A stretch of 8,980 nucleotides of DNA. Origin: an uncultured Gammaproteobacteria bacterium (lineage in GTDB: Bacteria; Pseudomonadota; Gammaproteobacteria; Steroidobacterales; GCA-2729495). The notes under the pieces were generated by a model. It saw only the letters and a list, made by a program, of their open reading frames with translations. It had not been told where the DNA came from and did not search any database. The stretch covers positions 1 through 8,980 of the forward strand of contig CALGMY010000101.1 in NCBI GenBank assembly GCA_937958785.1, in the 5' to 3' direction. The first letter of the stretch is position 1, and every line of letters starts with the position of its first letter. Position numbers and translations under genes: made by a program. Of the stretch, positions 5,493 to 8,980 are shown in pieces.

Positions 5493-6443
5493 TCAGGCCG
5501 GCTGCTGGGCGACGCCAGCGGCCAGGTCGTCTTCGGTTTCACCGTCCGTCGTACGCTTCGTGGTGGCCGCGCGGACGTGGATGGGCGCATAGGGCTCGGT
5601 CTGGACGAGTTCGATCAGGCCTTCCTTGAGCAGCTCCAGCAAGGACAGGAAAGTGACCGTCACGCCCATCCTCCCCTCCGCGGGATCGAAGAGGTCGCGG
5701 AAATCGGCGAAGGTGTCCGTCTGCACCTTGAGCAGGACTTCCGACATCCGCTGCCGCACAGACAGCGGTTCGCGGCGGATGTGGTGATGGGCCAGCATCT
5801 CGGCCCGGTTGAGCACGTCGCGGAACGCGAGCAGCAGTTCCTTGAGCGTCAGGTCCGGCAGCCGCGTCACGACGGTCTTCTCGACAACTTCCGCGCCGGC
5901 CTGGAAGAAGTCGCGCTCGAGCCGCGGGATGCCATCGAGGTCTGTCGCCGCCTGCTTGTAGCGCTCGTACTCCTGCAGGCGGCGGACCAGCTCGGCGCGA
6001 GGGTCAGCCTCTTCGTCCTCGGCTTCGCCGACGCGCGGGAGCAGCATCCGGGACTTGATCTCTGCGAGCATCGCAGCCATGAGCAGGTACTCGCCGGCCA
6101 GCTCGAGCTGCAGGGTCTTCATGAGCTCGATGTACTGGACGTACTGCTGGGTGATCTCGGCGATCGGGATGTTCAGGATGTCGAGGTTCTGCCGCCGGAT
6201 CAGGTAGAGCAGGAGGTCCAGAGGGCCCTCGAACGCCTCGAGGAACACTTCGAGGGCGAAGGGCGGGATGTAGAGGTCCTGGGGCAGCTGGGTGACCGGT
6301 TCCCCGGCGACGAGTGCGAAGGGCATTTCTGCCTGGGAAGGGCCCCCGCCGGCCGCCTCGGCACTGAGGACGGGATTACGGGGGGCGTCCGCGTCATGCA
6401 CCACGCGGAGCGACGAGCCGGCTTCAAGCTCTGGATTGGTCAT
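5493..6443 (-). CDS. scpA: segregation and condensation protein A (kleisin)
   Basis: ScpA is the kleisin that bridges the SMC heads and binds ScpB in the bacterial condensin. In the 316-residue product the conserved region starts near residue 64 with LEVFLEAFEGPLDLLLYLIRR and goes on with LDILNIPIAEITQQYVQYIE (87-106) and LELAGEYLLMAAMLAEIKSRMLLP (113-136). An acidic linker (139-147) and the helical middle follow. The C-terminal winged helix is around 225-285 (VTFLSLLELLKEGLIELVQ). The first 60 residues or so are low in conservation. The ATG at 6443, 20 bases after the protease stop, has GGAAG eleven bases upstream. An internal ATG at 6326 (residue 40) would give a length closer to many relatives, so the start is uncertain. 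It sits between the protease and scpB in a single minus-strand operon. Confidence 0.95.
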   Translation of the reverse strand: MTNPELEAGSSLRVVHDADAPRNPVLSAEAAGGGPSQAEMPFALVAGEPVTQLPQDLYIPPFALEVFLEAFEGPLDLLLYLIRRQNLDILNIPIAEITQQYVQYIELMKTLQLELAGEYLLMAAMLAEIKSRMLLPRVGEAEDEEADPRAELVRRLQEYERYKQAATDLDGIPRLERDFFQAGAEVVEKTVVTRLPDLTLKELLLAFRDVLNRAEMLAHHHIRREPLSVRQRMSEVLLKVQTDTFADFRDLFDPAEGRMGVTVTFLSLLELLKEGLIELVQTEPYAPIHVRAATTKRTTDGETEDDLAAGVAQQPA

Positions 6444-6463
6444 TCGTTCGGGAACTTCCGGCC

Positions 6464-7126
6464 TCAGCCGCGCGCAATCTGAAAAAAGAGCGACGACACC
6501 ACCGTGACGAGTGGCGCGACAACCTGGCCCAGGACCCCCAGCGCCAGCAAACCCAGCACGAGTATAAGGCCATAGGGTTCGATCCCATCGAGCTTCCGGC
6601 CGAGCGTCTCGGGCAACAGTCCGCGCAGCACCCGGCCGCCATCGAGCGGCGGGATAGGCATCAGGTTAAAAACTGCCAGCAATACGTTGAATGTAATGCC
6701 AATCTGTGACATTGCGAGCAGGAACTGCCTGACCCCGGGGATGGGTACCGAGACGTTCACGACGAGGGCAAACACCAGCGCCCAGAACAACGCCATCACG
6801 AGATTGCTGGCGGGTCCCGCGGCGGCGACCAGCACCATCTGCTGCTTAGGTCGCCGCAGGTTCTGCACGTTCACCGGCACCGGCTTCGCGTAGCCGAACG
6901 GGGGCAGGCCGACCGCGGCAAGCAGGAGGGGCATGGCCACCGAGCCCCAGGGGTCGATGTGCTGCAGGGGGTTCGCCGTGAGCCTGCCGAGGCGCTCGGC
7001 AGTCGAATCACCGAAGTAGCGCGCCACCCAGCCGTGGGAAACCTCGTGCAGCGTGATGGCAAACAGCACCGGGATGGCGGCTGCTGACAGCAGCTGGATG
7101 GTTGCGGCAACGTCCATGTCGGGCAT
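6464..7126 (-). CDS. site-2 protease family (M50) integral membrane zinc metalloprotease
   Basis: This is a short, PDZ-less M50 intramembrane metalloprotease of the kind often found beside scpA. Its natural substrate is unknown. The 220 residues contain the zinc site HEVSH (H27, E28, H31) in the first hydrophobic helix (about 8-30), followed by RLTANPLQHIDPWGSVAMPLLL (48-69) and FGYAKPVPVN (77-86). A second catalytic element, FNLMPIPPLDGGRVL (153-167), has D162 as the expected third zinc ligand. Hydrophobic stretches at about 62-74, 98-125, 135-155 and 185-213 indicate a multipass inner-membrane protein. All catalytic residues are present. The start may be the ATG at 7126 or the one at 7117. 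A TATAAT box lies six bases before the first, so the gene may have its own promoter although it follows yciO by only 36 bases. Confidence 0.92.
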   Translation of the reverse strand: MPDMDVAATIQLLSAAAIPVLFAITLHEVSHGWVARYFGDSTAERLGRLTANPLQHIDPWGSVAMPLLLAAVGLPPFGYAKPVPVNVQNLRRPKQQMVLVAAAGPASNLVMALFWALVFALVVNVSVPIPGVRQFLLAMSQIGITFNVLLAVFNLMPIPPLDGGRVLRGLLPETLGRKLDGIEPYGLILVLGLLALGVLGQVVAPLVTVVSSLFFQIARG

Positions 7127-7132
7127 CGGGCG

Positions 7133-7138
7133 ATTATA
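7133..7138 (-). promoter_or_regulatory. consensus -10 box directly before the site-2 protease gene
   Basis: On the minus strand the 36-base gap after yciO contains a perfect TATAAT whose last base is six bases before the ATG at 7126. Transcription would then start at about the A of that ATG (leaderless), or leave a leader of about nine bases for the ATG at 7117. No good -35 is visible 16-18 bases upstream, so it may be fortuitous. Confidence 0.4.
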
Positions 7139-7162
7139 GGCGCTTTGCCCCGGCGGACGCGG

Positions 7163-7783
7163 TCACCGGAAGGCGTCGCTCGCCCCCCGCCCCTGCCGGA
7201 CGACAACCGGGAAGTCGCCCGTGACATCCACCACCGTGGTGGGCTCGATGCCGCAATTGCCACTGTCGATGAGCAACTCGACCCGCCCGGCGAGCGCGGC
7301 AGCAATATCCTCGGGATCGGACAGCGGCACCTCCTGGCCCGGCAACAGCAGTGTGGAACTGAGCAGTGGCTCGCCGAGGCCCTCGAGCAGCGCAAGTGGC
7401 ACGGGATGGTCCGGTACGCGGATGCCGATGGTCTGTCGCCTTGGGTTTTGCAGGCGCCGCGGAACTTCCCGCGTCGCCTTCAGGATGAAGGTGTACGGCC
7501 CGGGTGTATGGGCTTTCAGGAGCCGGTAGCACCAGTTCTCGACGCGGGCATAGGTTGCAATCTCGGAGAGGTCGCGGCACACGAGGGTGAAATTGTGGTC
7601 CTTCCCGGTGCCCCGGATCCGCTGCAGGCGTTCCGGCGACCGGTGGTCAGCCGTATGCCACCCGAAGGCATAGCAGGAATCGGTGGGATACACGATGAGG
7701 CCGTCCTGGCGCAGGATCTCCACCGCCTGCTGGATGAGTCGGCGCTGCGGATTTTCGGGGTGAATCTGGAATCTCTGCGTCAT
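7163..7783 (-). CDS. yciO: YciO, Sua5/YciO/YrdC-fold protein
   Basis: YciO is a paralogue of the threonylcarbamoyl-AMP synthase TsaC (YrdC), which acts in t6A modification of tRNA; the real role of YciO itself is not settled. The 206-residue product aligns along its whole length with E. coli YciO. It has FQIHPENPQRRLIQQAVEIL (5-24), GLIVYPTDS (28-36), HNFTLVCRDLSE (63-74), TPGPYTFILKATREVPRR (93-110), TIGIRVPDHP (118-127), LPGQE (147-151), SDPEDI (155-160), EPTTVVDVT (180-188) and a C-terminal VVVRQGRG (193-200). The matching N-terminus SUGGESTS the ATG at 7783 is correct despite a poor ribosome site. It is the first gene of the operon that continues with the protease, scpA, scpB and rluB, and is divergent from yciB. 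Confidence 0.93.
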   Translation of the reverse strand: MTQRFQIHPENPQRRLIQQAVEILRQDGLIVYPTDSCYAFGWHTADHRSPERLQRIRGTGKDHNFTLVCRDLSEIATYARVENWCYRLLKAHTPGPYTFILKATREVPRRLQNPRRQTIGIRVPDHPVPLALLEGLGEPLLSSTLLLPGQEVPLSDPEDIAAALAGRVELLIDSGNCGIEPTTVVDVTGDFPVVVRQGRGASDAFR

Positions 7784-7789
7784 GAGCCA

Positions 7790-7795
7790 ATTCTA
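7790..7795 (-). promoter_or_regulatory. -10-like box directly before yciO
   Basis: TAGAAT on the minus strand matches five of six consensus -10 bases and ends six bases before the yciO ATG, the same geometry as the box before the protease gene. No clear -35 is seen. If used, the mRNA would begin at or very near the start codon. Confidence 0.35.
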
Positions 7796-7832
7796 GCCGC
7801 ACGGACCGGCACCCGAGCGGGGCCTGGTTGCG

Positions 7833-7838
7833 TATCAT
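7833..7838 (+). promoter_or_regulatory. -10-like box for the yciB operon
   Basis: TATCAT matches five of six consensus -10 bases. It would start transcription near 7845 and leave a leader of about 22 bases before the yciB ATG at 7867. A TG lies two bases upstream, one base off the extended -10 position, and there is no good -35. The 83-base gap is divergent, so a promoter for each direction is expected here. Confidence 0.35.
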
Positions 7839-7866
7839 GTGCAGCTGGACCCGTTGCCACGCCCCC

Positions 7867-8415
7867 ATGCAAGCCCTCGTAGACCTGCTGCCCCTCATCG
7901 CGTTCGCCGCGACGTACTGGATCACCCGCAGCATGCAGACGGCGATCCTGGTGATCATGGTGGCGATCTCGCTCCAGGTCGCGATCATCTGGCTCATCAA
8001 GCGCACCGTCAGCCGCATGCTGCTGACCTCCGCCGCTCTCGTCGTGGTGCTAGGCGGCATCAGCCTGCTACTCAACAACGACCTCATCTTCAAGTGGAAA
8101 CCGACGGTACTGAACTGGCTGTTTGCCGCCATCTTCCTCGGCAGTCGTTACATTGGTGACCGTACCATCGCCCAGCGCATCATGGACTCCGTCGCACGCG
8201 ACGAGTTCCGCCTTTCCCCGGCTGACTGGCAGACCCTGAACCTCATGTGGGTCGGGTTCTTCCTGGTGTCAGGGGCCGCGAACATCTTCGTCGCCTACCG
8301 GTTCCCCGAGGATGTCTGGGTCAACTTCAAGCTTTTTGGACTCACCGGCATGACGCTCGTCTTCGCCCTGCTCCAGGGGCTATGGCTCAGCCGGCGTGCC
8401 GCGGAGGACGAGTGA
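7867..8415 (+). CDS. yciB: YciB / inner membrane septation protein A
   Basis: YciB is a polytopic inner-membrane protein linked to cell division and envelope synthesis in enteric bacteria; its biochemical activity is unknown. The 182-residue product resembles E. coli YciB. It starts LVDLLPLIAFAATYWIT (4-20) and has several hydrophobic segments (about 5-18, 24-45, 52-70, 81-93, 126-145, 155-174). It carries the typical LNNDLIFKWKPTVLNWLFA (69-87), SRYIGDRTIAQRIM (93-106) and NLMWVGFFLVSGAANIFVAYRFPEDVWVNFKLFG, which runs over residues 125-158. The ATG at 7867 fits the family N-terminus, but no Shine-Dalgarno is visible. An in-frame ATG at 7837 and TTG at 7828 would add ten or thirteen unfamiliar residues and overlap the likely -10 box. 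It is first in a unit with yciI and a bolA gene; its stop shares one base with the yciI start. Confidence 0.95.
   Translation: MQALVDLLPLIAFAATYWITRSMQTAILVIMVAISLQVAIIWLIKRTVSRMLLTSAALVVVLGGISLLLNNDLIFKWKPTVLNWLFAAIFLGSRYIGDRTIAQRIMDSVARDEFRLSPADWQTLNLMWVGFFLVSGAANIFVAYRFPEDVWVNFKLFGLTGMTLVFALLQGLWLSRRAAEDE
8403..8407 (+). promoter_or_regulatory. strong ribosome-binding site for yciI
   Basis: GGAGG inside the last codons of yciB lies seven bases before the ATG at 8415. It is the clearest Shine-Dalgarno site in the window and supports the start and coupling to yciB. Confidence 0.7.
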
Positions 8416-8714
8416 TGCTGTATGCCATCTCCGGCGCCGATGGTGCCGACAGCCTCCCGGGTCGACTTGCCGCCCGCCCGGCCCACCTGGCACGGATCCT
8501 CGCCCTGCGGGACGCAGGGCGGCTGGTCCTCGCGGGTCCGCATCCGCGCCTCGATACCGCGGAGCCCGGCCCGGCCGGGTTCAGCGGCAGCCTGGTGGTC
8601 GCCGAGTTCGGCAGCCTCGAGGAAGCGCGGGCCTGGGCAGCTGCGGACCCCTACGTGACCACCGGGGTCTGGACGAGCGTCGACGTGCGCCCGTTCGTCC
8701 AGGTGATGCCGTGA
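8415..8714 (+). CDS. yciI: YciI family protein
   Basis: YciI is a small cytoplasmic protein with a ferredoxin-like (dimeric alpha/beta barrel) fold. Its fold resembles some dehydratases and muconolactone isomerases, but no physiological reaction is established. The 99-residue length is standard. It begins MLYAISGADGADSLPGRL and carries the conserved RPAHLARI (21-28, with H24), AGRLVLAGPHP (34-44), GFSGSLVVAEFGSLEEARAW (55-74) and ADPYV (77-81, with D79). H24 and D79 are the usual candidate active-site pair. The C-terminus, VRPFVQV (91-97), matches E. coli YciI. The gene overlaps yciB by one base (TGATG), and its stop overlaps the next start (GTGA), so the three genes are very likely cotranscribed and translationally coupled. 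Confidence 0.95.
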   Translation: MLYAISGADGADSLPGRLAARPAHLARILALRDAGRLVLAGPHPRLDTAEPGPAGFSGSLVVAEFGSLEEARAWAAADPYVTTGVWTSVDVRPFVQVMP

Positions 8715-8980
8715 CCAGCCGGTCAGCCGCCGAGCGGATGGTCCTCATCGAAACCCGACTCCGGGAAGCCCTCGCGCCCAGGGAGCTGGCCGTGGAGGAC
8801 GAAGGCCACCTGCACGCGGGCCACGCTGGCGCCAGGGACGGGCGGGGCCACTTCCATATACGCATCGCGGCGGACCGCTTCCGGGACCTGCCGCCCGTGG
8901 CCCGGCACCGCCTCGTCTACGAGGCCCTGGGCGACCTGCTGACCACCGACATCCACGCACTCCGGCTGTCCCTCTCAGCC
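8711..8980 (+). CDS. BolA family protein (cut by window edge)
   Basis: BolA-family proteins are small cytoplasmic partners of monothiol glutaredoxins, binding [2Fe-2S] clusters, and some also act in morphology or stress responses. From the GTG at 8711, 90 codons are visible without a stop. The sequence contains IETRLREALAPRELAVEDEGHLHAGHAGA in parts (13-41), GHFHIRIAADRF (46-57), ARHRLVYEALGDLL (64-77) and the C-terminal DIHALRLS (80-87), which are typical BolA elements. H82 fits the invariant histidine of the family. The GTG overlaps the yciI stop and has AGGTG five bases upstream; an ATG at 8738 (residue 10) is the alternative but has no spaced ribosome site. About 90 residues is nearly a full BolA domain. 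Whether it is BolA proper or another subgroup cannot be decided, so no symbol is given. Confidence 0.88.
   Translation, partial: MTSRSAAERMVLIETRLREALAPRELAVEDEGHLHAGHAGARDGRGHFHIRIAADRFRDLPPVARHRLVYEALGDLLTTDIHALRLSLSA

Noticed and set aside
5469..6482. A 337-codon open frame on the plus strand opposite scpA
   Set aside because: It is antisense to a clearly conserved kleisin gene, shows no family motif, and its Asp/Glu/Leu/Gln/His-rich composition is what antisense reading of GC-rich codons gives.
7145..7882. A 245-codon plus-strand open frame opposite yciO, running into the yciB start
   Set aside because: YciO matches its family over the full length on the other strand. The opposite frame resembles no known protein and would run through the yciB promoter region and start.
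1..8980. Mobile elements, CRISPR arrays, tRNA or rRNA genes, defence or toxin-antitoxin systems
   Set aside because: No transposase, integrase, spaced direct repeats, tRNA-like fold or accessory gene was seen. Nearly all bases are taken up by recognisable core genes.

Overview
This window looks like ordinary chromosomal core from a GC-rich gammaproteobacterium outside the Enterobacterales. Every gene has a recognisable housekeeping-type family. The block gyrA / mtaD-ubiG-mupP-yciK resembles, from memory, the Pseudomonas gyrA neighbourhood. The proteins (UbiG, MupP, YciK, YciO, YciB, YciI, BolA) are typical of Gammaproteobacteria. MupP suggests a Pseudomonas-like cell-wall recycling route. The genus cannot be fixed from the sequence alone.

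Layout. (1) 1-233, minus: the first 77 codons of gyrA, cut by the window edge just before the quinolone-resistance region. (2) 234-453: a 220-base divergent intergenic region with an AT-rich patch near 350-385, the best place for promoters. (3) 454-3916, plus: a tight operon of mtaD (MTA/SAH deaminase), ubiG (ubiquinone O-methyltransferase), mupP (MurNAc-6-phosphate phosphatase) and yciK (short-chain dehydrogenase). The first two junctions overlap and the last has a 4-base gap. (4) 7783 down to 3843, minus: a second operon of yciO, an M50 site-2 protease, scpA, scpB and rluB. Its last gene runs 74 bases tail-to-tail into yciK. (5) 7784-7866: a short divergent promoter region. (6) 7867-8980, plus: yciB, yciI and a bolA-family gene with overlapping stop/start codons. 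The bolA gene is cut by the right edge.

How the genes may work together. MtaD can remove S-adenosylhomocysteine or methylthioadenosine, by-products of SAM use, and is translationally coupled to the SAM-dependent methyltransferase UbiG. ScpA and ScpB are the kleisin and winged-helix partners of the SMC chromosome-organising complex. RluB modifies 23S rRNA. MupP feeds peptidoglycan sugar back toward UDP-MurNAc.

I found no mobile element, CRISPR array, RNA gene, phage gene, toxin-antitoxin pair or defence system, and no convincing undescribed system. The points most worth a second look are small in scale. They are a perfect 11-bp hairpin with a UNCG-type loop inside scpB, a RluB C-terminal tail written antisense to yciK, and two -10-like boxes placed exactly six bases before the ATGs of yciO and the protease, which hint at leaderless transcripts.
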